Shown one piece after another: positions 11,667 to 24,409 of a DNA stretch of 64,000 nt. Within the stretch, counting starts at the first letter, position 1. The number at the start of each line of letters is the position of its first letter. The notes below the pieces were generated by a model. The model ran no database searches. It had not been told where the DNA came from and was given only the letters and a program-made list of their open reading frames with translations. The translations under genes were made by a program, and so were the position numbers. The DNA comes from Hippasteria phrygiana (lineage: Eukaryota; Echinodermata; Asteroidea; Valvatida; Goniasteridae), in NCBI GenBank assembly GCA_037893225.1, contig JAZGUH010000530.1, positions 682,001 through 746,000 on the forward strand. Reading direction: 5' to 3'.

Positions 11667-14600
11667 ATGAAATATCAACCAAATTCAGTAATTTTGACAT
11701 GTATGGATAGCTTAGATCTGGCGCTACATGTTGCAATTATCGGCGGCTTCTTAGAGTTAAAACTTGTGGAGAAAATTCAAACCTCGCAATGTTTATTTTC
11801 TTTCCGGCCACCATCTGTGTGCATATTACCTTCTATTTATTGCTCCATGCCTGTCAAATTCCCTGGGGTATGACTTGCTTTACTCATTCATAATTGCATG
11901 AAATATCAACCAAATTCAGTAATTTTGACATGTATGGATAGCTTAGATCTGGCGCTACATGTTGCAATTATCGGCGGCTTCTTAGAGTTAAAACTTGTGG
12001 AGAAAATTCAAACCTCGCAATGTTTATTTTCTTTCCGGCCAACATCTGTGTACATGTTACCGTCTATTTATTGCTCCATGCATGTCAAATTCCCTGGGGT
12101 ATGGACTTGCTCTACTCATTCATAATTGCATGAAATATCAACCAAATTCAGTAATTTTGACATGTATGGATAGCTTAGATCTGGCGCTACATGTTGCAAT
12201 TATCGGCGGCTTCTTAGAGTTAAAACTTGTGGAGAAAATTCAAACCTCGCAATGTTTATTTTCTTTCCGGCCAACATCTGTGTGCATATTACCTTCTATT
12301 TATTGCTCCATGCCTGTCAAATTCCCTGGGGTATGGACTTGCTTTACTCATTCATAATTGCATGAAATATCAACCAAATTCAGTAATTTTGACATGTATG
12401 GATAGCTTAGATCTGGCGCTACATGTTGCAATTATCGGCGGCTTCTTAGAGTTAAAACTTGTGGAGAAAATTCAAACCTCGCAATGTTTATTTTCTTTCC
12501 GGCCAACATCTGTGTACATGTTACCGTCTATTTATTGCTCCATGCATGTCAAATTCCCTGGGGTATGGACTTGCTTTACTCATTCATAATTGCATGAAAT
12601 ATCAACCAAATTCAGTACTTTGGACATGTATGGATAGCTTAGATCTGGCGCTACATGTTGCAATTATCGGCGGCTTCTTAGAGTTAACATTTGTGGAGAA
12701 AATTCAAACCTCGCAATGTTTATTTTCTTCCCGGCCACCATCTGTGTGCAGATTACCTTTTATTTATTGCTCCATGCCTGTCAAATTCCCCAGGGTATGA
12801 CTTGCTTTACTCATTCATAATTGCATGAAATATCAACCAAATTCAGTAATTTTGACATGTATGGATAGCTTAGATCTGGCGCTACATGTTGCAATTATCG
12901 GCGGCTTCTTAGAGTTAAAACTTGTGGAGAAAATTCAAACCTCGCAATGTTTATTTTCTTTCCGGCCAACATCTGTGTGCATATTACCTTCTATTTATTG
13001 CTCCATGCCTGTCAAATTCCCTGGGGTATGACTTGCTTTACTCATTCATAATTGCATGAAATATCAACCAGATTCAGTAATTTTGACATGTATGGATAGC
13101 TTAGATCTGGCGCTACATGTTGCAATTATCGGCGGCTTCTTAGAGTTAAAACTTGTGGAGAAAATTCAAACCTCGCAATGTTTATTTTCTTTCCGGCCAA
13201 CATCTGTGTACATGTTACCGTCTATTTATTGCTCCATGCATGTCAAATTCCCTGGGGTATGGACTTGCTTTACTCATTCATAATTGCATGAAATATCAAC
13301 CAAATTCAGTACTTTGGACATGTATGGATAGCTTAGATCTGGCGCTACATGTTGCAATTATCGGCGGCTTCTTAGAGTTAACACTTGTGGAGAAAATTCA
13401 AACCTCGCAATGTTTATTTTCTTCCCGGCCACCATCTGTGTGCAGATTACCTTTTATTTATTGCTCCATGCCTGTCAAATTCCCTAGGGTATGACTTGCT
13501 TTACTCATTCATAATTGCATGAAATATCAACCAAATTCAGTAATTTTGACATGTATGGATAGCTTAGATCTGGCGCTACATGTTGCAATTATCGGCGGCT
13601 TCTTAGAGTTAAAACTTGTGGAGAAAATTCAAACCTCGCAATGTTTATTTTCTTTCCGGCCACCATCTGTGTGCATATTACCTTCTATTTATTGCTCCAT
13701 GCCTGTCAAATTCCCTGGGGTATGGACTTGCTTTACTCATTCATAATTGCATGAAATATCAACCAAATGCAGTACTTTGGACATGTATGGATAGCTTAGA
13801 TCTGGCGCTACATGTTGCAATTATCGGCGGCTTCTTAGAGTTAACACTTGTGGAGAAAATTCAAACCTCGCAATGTTTATTTTCTTTCCGGCCAACATCT
13901 GTGTACATATTACCTTCTATTTATTGCTCCATGCATGTCAAATTCCCTGGGGTATGGACTTGCTTTACTCATTCATAATTGCATGAAATATCAACCAAAT
14001 TCAGTACTTTGGACATGTATGGATAGCTTAGATCTGGCGCTACATGTTGCAATTATCGGCGGCTTCTTAGAGTTAACACTTGTGGAGAAAATTCAAACCT
14101 CGCAATGTATATTTTCTTTCCGGCCAACATCTGTGTACATGTTACCGTCTATTTATTGCTCCATGCATGTCAAATTCCCTGGGGTATGGACTTGCTTTAC
14201 TCATTCATAATTGCATGAAATATAAACCAAATACAGTAATTTTGACATGTATGGATAGCTTAGATCTGGCGCTACATGTTGCAATCATCGGCGGCTTCCT
14301 AGAGTTAAAACTTGTGGAGAAAATTCAAACCTCGCAATGTTTATTTTCTTTCCGGCCAACATCTGTGAGCATATTACCTTTTATTTATTGCTTCATGCCT
14401 GTCAAATTCCCTGGGGTATGGACTTGCTCTACTCATTCATAATTGCATGAAATATCAACCAAATTCAGTAATTTTGACATGTATGGATAGCTTAGATCTG
14501 GCGCTACATGTTGCAATTATCGGCGGCTTCTTAGAGTTAACACTTGTGGAGAAAATTCAAACCTCGCAATGTTTATTTTCTTCCCGGCCACCATCTGTGT

Positions 14601-15603
14601 GCAGATTACCTTTTATTTATTGCTCCATGCCTGTCAAATTCCCTAGGGTATGACTTGCTTTACTCATTCATAATTGCATGAAATATCAACCAAATTCAGT
14701 AATTTTGACATGTATGGATAGCTTAGATCTGGCGCTACATGTTGCAATTATCGGCGGCTTCTTAGAGTTAAAACTTGTGGAGAAAATTCAAACCTCGCAA
14801 TGTTTATTTTCTTCCCGGCCACCATCTGTGTGCAGATTACCTTTCATTTATTGCTCCATGCCTGTCAAATTCCCTAGGGTATGACTTGCTTTACTCATTC
14901 ATAATTGCATGAAATATCAACCAAATTCAGTAATTTTGACATGTATGGATAGCTTAGATCTGGCGCTACATGTTGCAATTATCGGCGGCTTCTTAGAGTT
15001 AAAACTTGTGGAGAAAATTCAAACCTCGCAATGTTTATTTTCTTTCCGGCCAACATCTGTGTACATGTTACCGTCTATTTATTGCTCCATGCATGTCAAA
15101 TTCCCTGGGGTATGGACTTGCTTGATTCATTCATAATTGCATGAAATATCAACCAGATTCAGTAATTTTGACATGTATGGATAGCTTAGATCTGGCGCTA
15201 CATGTTGCAATTATCGGCGGCTTCTTAGAGTTAAAACTTGTGGAGAAAATTCAAACCTCGCAATGTTTATTTTCTTTCCGGCCAACATCTGTGTACATGT
15301 TACCGTCTATTTATTGCTCCATGCATGTCAAATTCCCTGGGGTATGGACTTGCTTTACTCATTCATAATTGCATGAAATATCAACCAAATGCAGTACTTT
15401 GGACATGTATGGATAGCTTAGATCTGGCGCTACATGTTGCAATTATCGGCGGCTTCTTAGAGTTAACACTTGTGGAGAAAATTCAAACCTCGCAATGTTT
15501 ATTTTCTTTCCGGCCACCATCTGTGTGCATATTACCTTCTATTTATTGCTCCATGCCTGTCAAATTCCCTGGGGTATGACTTGCTTTACTCATTCATAAT
15601 TGC
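11667..15603 (+). repeat. 20-unit duplicated segment, copy 2 (partial, 17 units)
   Basis: Starts are 11667 G, 11898 A, 12130 N, 12362 A, 12594 D, 12825 E, 13056 B, 13288 F, 13519 G; then 13751 H, 13983 I, 14215 J, 14447 K, 14678 K, 14909 A, 15141 B and 15373 (H/G chimera). Every start is 4633 bp after its partner in copy 1. The match ends inside the last unit: copy 1 reads GCTTCATGCC near 10916, copy 2 reads GCTCCATGCC, and the unit order then differs. Confidence 0.88.
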
Positions 15604-17921
15604 ATGAAATATCAACCAAATTCAGTAATTTTGACATGTATGGATAGCTTAGATCTGGCGCTACATGTTGCAATTATCGGCGGCTTCTTAGAGTTAAAAC
15701 TTGTGGAGAAAATTCAAACCTCGCAATGTTTATTTTCTTTCCGGCCAACATCTGTGTACATGTTACCGTCTATTTATTGCTCCATGCATGTCAAATTCCC
15801 TGGGGTATGGACTTGCTTTACTCATTCATAATTGCATGAAATATCAACCAAATGCAGTACTTTGGACATGTATGGATAGCTTAGATCTGGCGCTACATGT
15901 TGCAATTATCGGCGGCTTCTTAGAGTTAACACTTGTGGAGAAAATTCAAACCTCGCAATGTTTATTTTCTTTCCGGCCAACATCTGTGTACATATTACCT
16001 TCTATTTATTGCTCCATGCATGTCAAATTCCCTGGGGTATGGACTTGCTTTACTCATTCATAATTGCATGAAATATCAACCAAATTCAGTACTTTGGACA
16101 TGTATGGATAGCTTAGATCTGGCGCTACATGTTGCAATTATCGGCGGCTTCTTAGAGTTAACACTTGTGGAGAAAATTCAAACCTCGCAATGTATATTTT
16201 CTTTCCGGCCAACATCTGTGTACATGTTACCGTCTATTTATTGCTCCATGCATGTCAAATTCCCTGGGGTATGGACTTGCTTTACTCATTCATAATTGCA
16301 TGAAATATAAACCAAATACAGTAATTTTGACATGTATGGATAGCTTAGATCTGGCGCTACATGTTGCAATCATCGGCGGCTTCCTAGAGTTAAAACTTGT
16401 GGAGAAAATTCAAACCTCGCAATGTTTATTTTCTTTCCGGCCAACATCTGTGAGCATATTACCTTTTATTTATTGCTTCATGCCTGTCAAATTCCCTGGG
16501 GTATGGACTTGCTCTACTCATTCATAATTGCATGAAATATCAACCAAATTCAGTAATTTTGACATGTATGGATAGCTTAGATCTGGCGCTACATGTTGCA
16601 ATTATCGGCGGCTTCTTAGAGTTAACACTTGTGGAGAAAATTCAAACCTCGCAATGTTTATTTTCTTCCCGGCCACCATCTGTGTGCAGATTACCTTTTA
16701 TTTATTGCTCCATGCCTGTCAAATTCCCTAGGGTATGACTTGCTTTACTCATTCATAATTGCATGAAATATCAACCAAATTCAGTAATTTTGACATGTAT
16801 GGATAGCTTAGATCTGGCGCTACATGTTGCAATTATCGGCGGCTTCTTAGAGTTAAAACTTGTGGAGAAAATTCAAACCTCGCAATGTTTATTTTCTTTC
16901 CGGCCAACATCTGTGTGCAGATTACCTTTTATTTATTGCTCCATGCATGTCAAATTCCCTAGGGTATGACTTGCTTTACTCATTCATAATTGCATGAAAT
17001 ATCAACCAAATTCAGTAATTTTGACATGTATGGATAGCTTAGATCTGGCGCTACATGTTGCAATTATCGGCGGCTTCTTAGAGTTAAAACTTGTGGAGAA
17101 AATTCAAACCTCGCAATGTTTATTTTCTTTCCGGCCAACATCTGTGTACATGTTACCGTCTATTTATTGCTCCATGCATGTCAAATTCCCTGGGGTATGG
17201 ACTTGCTTTACTCATTCATAATTGCATGAAATATCAACCAAATACAGTAATTTTGACATGTATGGATAGCTTAGATCTGGCGCTACATGTTGCAATCATC
17301 GGCGGCTTCCTAGAGTTAAAACTTGTGGAGAAAATTCAAACCTCGCAATGTTTATTTTCTTTCCGGCCAACATCTGTGTACATGTTACCGTCTATTTATT
17401 GCTCCATGCATGTCAAATTCCCTGGGGTATGGACTTGCTTTATTCATTCATAATTGCATGAAATATCAACCAGATTCAGTAATTTTGACATGTATGGATA
17501 GCTTAGATCTGGCGCTACATGTTGCAATTATCGGCGGCTTCTTAGAGTTAAAACTTGTGGAGAAAATTCAAACCTCGCAATGTTTATTTTCTTTCCGGCC
17601 AACATCTGTGTACATGTTACCGTCTATTTATTGCTCCATGCATGTCAAATTCCCTGGGGTATGGACTTGCTTTACTCATTCATAATTGCATGAAATATCA
17701 ACCAAATTCAGTACTTTGGACATGTATCGATAGTTTAGATCTGGCGCTACATGTTGCAATTATCGGCGGCTTCTTAGAGTTAAAACTTGTGGAGAAAATT
17801 CAAACCTCGCAATGTTTATTTTCTTTCCGGCCAACATCTGTGTGCATATTACCGTCTATTTATTGCTCCATGCATGTCAAATTCCCTGGGGTATGGACTT
17901 GCTTTACTCATTCATAATTGC
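15604..17921 (+). repeat. Units A-H-I-J-K, mosaic, then A-M-B-Ch
   Basis: Starts are 15604 A, 15836 H, 16068 I, 16300 J, 16532 K, 16763 (A/K mosaic), 16994 A, 17226 M, 17458 B and 17690 Ch. The last four are the same opening run, including the Ch chimera, that starts each copy of the 10-unit HOR at 22092-35075, so this stretch is a detached relative of that HOR. Confidence 0.84.
16763..16993 (+). repeat. Mosaic unit with short A-type patches in a K-type back
   Basis: The front and middle are type A (TTAAAACTTG, CTTTCCGGCCAACATC), followed by K-type GTGTGCAGATTACC, then A-type CATGCATGTC, then K-type CCCTAGGG and the missing G. Alternation over less than 60 bp points to gene conversion with a short tract rather than one crossover. 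Confidence 0.72.
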
Positions 17922-20469
17922 ATGAAATATCAACCAAATGCAGTACTTTGGACATGTATGGATAGCTTAGATCTGGCGCTACATGTTGCAATTATCGGCG
18001 GCTTCTTAGAGTTAAAACTTGTGGAGAAAATTCAAACCTCGCAATGTTTATTTTCTTTCCGGCCAACATCTGTGTGCGTATTACCTTCTATTTATTGCTC
18101 CATGCCTGTCAAATTCCCTGGGGTATGGACTTGCTTTACTCATTCATAATTGCATGAAATATCAACCAAATTCAGTAATTTTGACATGTATGGATAGCTT
18201 AGATCTGGCGCTACATGTTGCAATTATCGGCGGCTTCTTAGAGTTAAAACTTGTGGAGAAAATTCAAACCTCGCAATGTTTATTTTCTTTCCGGCCAACA
18301 TCTGTGTACATGTTACCGTCTATTTATTGCTCCATGCATGTCAAATTCCCTGGGGTATGGACTTGCTTGATTCATTCATAATTGCATGAAATATCAACCA
18401 GATTCAGTAATTTTGACATGTATGGATAGCTTAGATCTGGCGCTACATGTTGCAATTATCGGCGGCTTCTTAGAGTTAAAACTTGTGGAGAAAATTCAAA
18501 CCTCGCAATGTTTATTTTCTTTCCGGCCAACATCTGTGTACATGTTACCGTCTATTTATTGCTCCATGCATGTCAAATTCCCTGGGGTATGGACTTGCTT
18601 TACTCATTCATAATTGCATGAAATATCAACCAAATTCAGTACTTTGGACATGTATCGATAGTTTAGATCTGGCGCTACATGTTGCAATTATCGGCGGCTT
18701 CTTAGAGTTAAAACTTGTGGAGAAAATTCAAACCTCGCAATGTTTATTTTCTTTCCGGCCAACATCTGTGTGCATATTACCTTCTATTTATTGCTCCATG
18801 CCTGTCAAATTCCCTGGGGTATGGACTTGCTTTACTCATTCATAATTGCATGAAATATCAACCAAATTCAGTAATTTTGACATGTATGGATAGCTTAGAT
18901 CTGGCGCTACATGTTGCAATTATCGGCGGCTTCTTAGAGTTAAAACTTGTGGAGAAAATTCAAACCTCGCAATGTTTATTTTCTTTCCGGCCAACATCTG
19001 TGTACATGTTACCGTCTATTTATTGCTCCATGCATGTCAAATTCCCTGGGGTATGGACTTGCTTTACTCATTCATAATTGCATGAAATATCAACCAAATT
19101 CAGTACTTTGGACATGTATGGATAGCTTAGATCTGGCGCTACATGTTGCAATTATCGGCGGCTTCTTAGAGTTAACATTTGTGGAGAAAATTCAAACCTC
19201 GCAATGTTTATTTTCTTCCCGGCCACCATCTGTGTGCAGATTACCTTTTATTTATTGCTCCATGCCTGTCAAATTCCCCAGGGTATGACTTGCTTTACTC
19301 ATTCATAATTGCATGAAATATCAACCAAATTCAGTAATTTTGACATGTATGGATAGCTTAGATCTGGCGCTACATGTTGCAATTATCGGCGGCTTCTTAG
19401 AGTTAAAACTTGTGGAGAAAATTCAAACCTCGCAATGTTTATTTTCTTTCCGGCCAACATCTGTGTGCATATTACCTTCTATTTATTGCTCCATGCCTGT
19501 CAAATTCCCTGGGGTATGACTTGCTTTACTCATTCATAATTGCATGAAATATCAACCAGATTCAGTAATTTTGACATGTATGGATAGCTTAGATCTGGCG
19601 CTACATGTTGCAATTATCGGCGGCTTCTTAGAGTTAAAACTTGTGGAGAAAATTCAAACCTCGCAATGTTTATTTTCTTTCCGGCCAACATCTGTGTACA
19701 TGTTACCGTCTATTTATTGCTCCATGCATGTCAAATTCCCTGGGGTATGGACTTGCTTTACTCATTCATAATTGCATGAAATATCAACCAAATTCAGTAC
19801 TTTGGACATGTATCGATAGCTTAGATCTGGCGCTACATGTTGCAATTATCGGCGGCTTCTTAGAGTTAACACTTGTGGAGAAAATTCAAACCTCGCAATG
19901 TTTATTTTCTTCCCGGCCACCATCTGTGTGCAGATTACCTTTTATTTATTGCTCCATGCCTGTCAAATTCCCTAGGGTATGACTTGCTTTACTCATTCAT
20001 AATTGCATGAAATATCAACCAAATTCAGTAATTTTGACATGTATGGATAGCTTAGATCTGGCGCTACATGTTGCAATTATCGGCGGCTTCTTAGAGTTAA
20101 AACTTGTGGAGAAAATTCAAACCTCGCAATGTTTATTTTCTTTCCGGCCAACATCTGTGTACATGTTACCGTCTATTTATTGCTCCATGCATGTCAAATT
20201 CCTTGGGGTATGGACTTGCTTTACTCATTCATAATTGCATGAAATATCAACCAAATTCAGTAATTTTGACATGTATGGATAGCTTAGATCTGGCGCTACA
20301 TGTTGCAATTATCGGCGGCTTCTTAGAGTTAAAACTTGTGGAGAAAATTCAAACCTCGCAATGTTTATTTTCTTTCCGGCCACCATCTGTGTGCATATTA
20401 CCTTCTATTTATTGCTCCATGCCTGTCAAATTCCCTGGGGTATGACTTGCTTTACTCATTCATAATTGC
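17922..20469 (+). repeat. Units H/V-A-B-C-A-D-E-B-F-A-G
   Basis: Starts are 17922 (H front, V back), 18154 A, 18386 B, 18618 C, 18850 A, 19082 D, 19313 E, 19544 B, 19776 F, 20007 A and 20239 G. Read on into 20470-22091 (A-H-I-J-K-L-K) this is the most complete example of the inferred 17-unit ancestral cycle, differing by an extra A at 20007 and the absence of M. A singleton CCTTGGGG lies near 20202. Confidence 0.85.
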
Positions 20470-22091
20470 ATGAAATATCAACCAAATTCAGTAATTTTGA
20501 CATGTATGGATAGCTTAGATCTGGCGCTACATGTTGCAATTATCGGCGGCTTCTTAGAGTTAAAACTTGTGGAGAAAATTCAAACCTCGCAATGTTTATT
20601 TTCTTTCCGGCCAACATCTGTGTACATGTTACCGTCTATTTATTGCTCCATGCATGTCAAATTCCCTGGGGTATGGACTTGCTTTACTCATTCATAATTG
20701 CATGAAATATCAACCAAATGCAGTACTTTGGACATGTATGGATAGCTTAGATCTGGCGCTACATGTTGCAATTATCGGCGGCTTCTTAGAGTTAACACTT
20801 GTGGAGAAAATTCAAACCTCGCAATGTTTATTTTCTTTCCGGCCAACATCTGTGTACATATTACCTTCTATTTATTGCTCCATGCATGTCAAATTCCCTG
20901 GGGTATGGACTTGCTTTACTCATTCATAATTGCATGAAATATCAACCAAATTCAGTACTTTGGACATGTATGGATAGCTTAGATCTGGCGCTACATGTTG
21001 CAATTATCGGCGGCTTCTTAGAGTTAACACTTGTGGAGAAAATTCAAACCTCGCAATGTATATTTTCTTTCCGGCCAACATCTGTGTACATGTTACCGTC
21101 TATTTATTGCTCCATGCATGTCAAATTCCCTGGGGTATGGACTTGCTTTACTCATTCATAATTGCATGAAATATAAACCAAATACAGTAATTTTGACATG
21201 TATGGATAGCTTAGATCTGGCGCTACATGTTGCAATCATCGGCGGCTTCCTAGAGTTAAAACTTGTGGAGAAAATTCAAACCTCGCAATGTTTATTTTCT
21301 TTCCGGCCAACATCTGTGAGCATATTACCTTTTATTTATTGCTTCATGCCTGTCAAATTCCCTGGGGTATGGACTTGCTCTACTCATTCATAATTGCATG
21401 AAATATCAACCAAATTCAGTAATTTTGACATGTATGGATAGCTTAGATCTGGCGCTACATGTTGCAATTATCGGCGGCTTCTTAGAGTTAACACTTGTGG
21501 AGAAAATTCAAACCTCGCAATGTTTATTTTCTTCCCGGCCACCATCTGTGTGCAGATTACCTTTTATTTATTGCTCCATGCCTGTCAAATTCCCTAGGGT
21601 ATGACTTGCTTTACTCATTCATAATTGCATGAAATATCAACCAAATTCAGTAATTTTGACATGTATGGATAGCTTAGATCTGGCGCTACATGTTGCAATT
21701 ATCGGCGGCTTCTTAGAGTTAAAACTTGTGGAGAAAATTCAAACCTCGCAATGTTTATTTTCTTTCCGGCCAACATCTGTGAGCATATTACCTTTTATTT
21801 ATTGCTTCATGCCTGTCAAATTCCCTGGGGTATGGACTTGCTCTACTCATTCATAATTGCATGAAATATCAACCAAATTCAGTAATTTTGACATGTATGG
21901 ATAGCTTAGATCTGGCGCTACATGTTGCAATTATCGGCGGCTTCTTAGAGTTAACACTTGTGGAGAAAATTCAAACCTCGCAATGTTTATTTTCTTCCCG
22001 GCCACCATCTGTGTGCAGATTACCTTTTATTTATTGCTCCATGCCTGTCAAATTCCCTAGGGTATGACTTGCTTTACTCATTCATAATTGC
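20470..22091 (+). repeat. 10-unit HOR domain, short 7-unit entry copy (1622 bp)
   Basis: Starts are 20470 A, 20702 H, 20934 I, 21166 J, 21398 K, 21629 L and 21861 K. M, B and Ch of the full HOR are absent, because here A-H is the ancestral junction rather than the derived Ch-H junction. From 22092 on, the derived 10-unit form takes over. Confidence 0.87.
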
Positions 22092-24409
22092 ATGAAATAT
22101 CAACCAAATTCAGTAATTTTGACATGTATGGATAGCTTAGATCTGGCGCTACATGTTGCAATTATCGGCGGCTTCTTAGAGTTAAAACTTGTGGAGAAAA
22201 TTCAAACCTCGCAATGTTTATTTTCTTTCCGGCCAACATCTGTGTACATGTTACCGTCTATTTATTGCTCCATGCATGTCAAATTCCCTGGGGTATGGAC
22301 TTGCTTTACTCATTCATAATTGCATGAAATATCAACCAAATACAGTAATTTTGACATGTATGGATAGCTTAGATCTGGCGCTACATGTTGCAATCATCGG
22401 CGGCTTCCTAGAGTTAAAACTTGTGGAGAAAATTCAAACCTCGCAATGTTTATTTTCTTTCCGGCCAACATCTGTGTACATGTTACCGTCTATTTATTGC
22501 TCCATGCATGTCAAATTCCCTGGGGTATGGACTTGCTTTATTCATTCATAATTGCATGAAATATCAACCAGATTCAGTAATTTTGACATGTATGGATAGC
22601 TTAGATCTGGCGATACATGTTGCAATTATCGGCGGCTTCTTAGAGTTAAAACTTGTGGAGAAAATTCAAACCTCGCAATGTTTATTTTCTTTCCGGCCAA
22701 CATCTGTGTACATGTTACCGTCTATTTATTGCTCCATGCATGTCAAATTCCCTGGGGTATGGACTTGCTTTACTCATTCATAATTGCATGAAATATCAAC
22801 CAAATTCAGTACTTTGGACATGTATCGATAGTTTAGATCTGGCGCTACATGTTGCAATTATCGGCGGCTTCTTAGAGTTAAAACTTGTGGAGAAAATTCA
22901 AACCTCGCAATGTTTATTTTCTTTCCGGCCAACATCTGTGTGCATATTACCGTCTATTTATTGCTCCATGCATGTCAAATTCCCTGGGGTATGGACTTGC
23001 TTTACTCATTCATAATTGCATGAAATATCAACCAAATGCAGTACTTTGGACATGTATGGATAGCTTAGATCTGGCGCTACATGTTGCAATTATCGGCGGC
23101 TTCTTAGAGTTAACACTTGTGGAGAAAATTCAAACCTCGCAATGTTTATTTTCTTTCCGGCCAACATCTGTGTACATATTACCTTCTATTTATTGCTCCA
23201 TGCATGTCAAATTCCCTGGGGTATGGACTTGCTTTACTCATTCATAATTGCATGAAATATCAACCAAATTCAGTACTTTGGACATGTATGGATAGCTTAG
23301 ATCTGGCGCTACATGTTGCAATTATCGGCGGCTTCTTAGAGTTAACACTTGTGGAGAAAATTCAAACCTCGCAATGTATATTTTCTTTCCGGCCAACATC
23401 TGTGTACATGTTACCGTCTATTTATTGCTCCATGCATGTCAAATTCCCTGGGGTATGGACTTGCTTTACTCATTCATAATTGCATGAAATATAAACCAAA
23501 TACAGTAATTTTGACATGTATGGATAGCTTAGATCTGGCGCTACATGTTGCAATCATCGGCGGCTTCCTAGAGTTAAAACTTGTGGAGAAAATTCAAACC
23601 TCGCAATGTTTATTTTCTTTCCGGCCAACATCTGTGAGCATATTACCTTTTATTTATTGCTTCATGCCTGTCAAATTCCCTGGGGTATGGACTTGCTCTA
23701 CTCATTCATAATTGCATGAAATATCAACCAAATTCAGTAATTTTGACATGTATGGATAGCTTAGATCTGGCGCTACATGTTGCAATTATCGGCGGCTTCT
23801 TAGAGTTAACACTTGTGGAGAAAATTCAAACCTCGCAATGTTTATTTTCTTCCCGGCCACCATCTGTGTGCAGATTACCTTTTATTTATTGCTCCATGCC
23901 TGTCAAATTCCCTAGGGTATGACTTGCTTTACTCATTCATAATTGCATGAAATATCAACCAAATTCAGTAATTTTGACATGTATGGATAGCTTAGATCTG
24001 GCGCTACATGTTGCAATTATCGGCGGCTTCTTAGAGTTAAAACTTGTGGAGAAAATTCAAACCTCGCAATGTTTATTTTCTTTCCGGCCAACATCTGTGA
24101 GCATATTACCTTTTATTTATTGCTTCATGCCTGTCAAATTCCCTGGGGTATGGACTTGCTCTACTCATTCATAATTGCATGAAATATCAACCAAATTCAG
24201 TAATTTTGACATGTATGGATAGCTTAGATCTGGCGCTACATGTTGCAATTATCGGCGGCTTCTTAGAGTTAACACTTGTGGAGAAAATTCAAACCTCGCA
24301 ATGTTTATTTTCTTCCCGGCCACCATCTGTGTGCAGATTACCTTTTATTTATTGCTCCATGCCTGTCAAATTCCCTAGGGTATGACTTGCTTTACTCATT
24401 CATAATTGC
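22092..24409 (+). repeat. 10-unit HOR, canonical copy A-M-B-Ch-H-I-J-K-L-K (2318 bp)
   Basis: Starts are 22092 A, 22324 M, 22556 B, 22788 Ch, 23020 H, 23252 I, 23484 J, 23716 K, 23947 L and 24179 K. B carries the private 58A change (GGCGATACATG). The summed length is 7 x 232 + 3 x 231 minus nothing for Ch (232 bp): two K units are 231 bp and the other eight are 232 bp, total 2318. This is the plain form from which the next copies differ by whole units. Confidence 0.9.
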
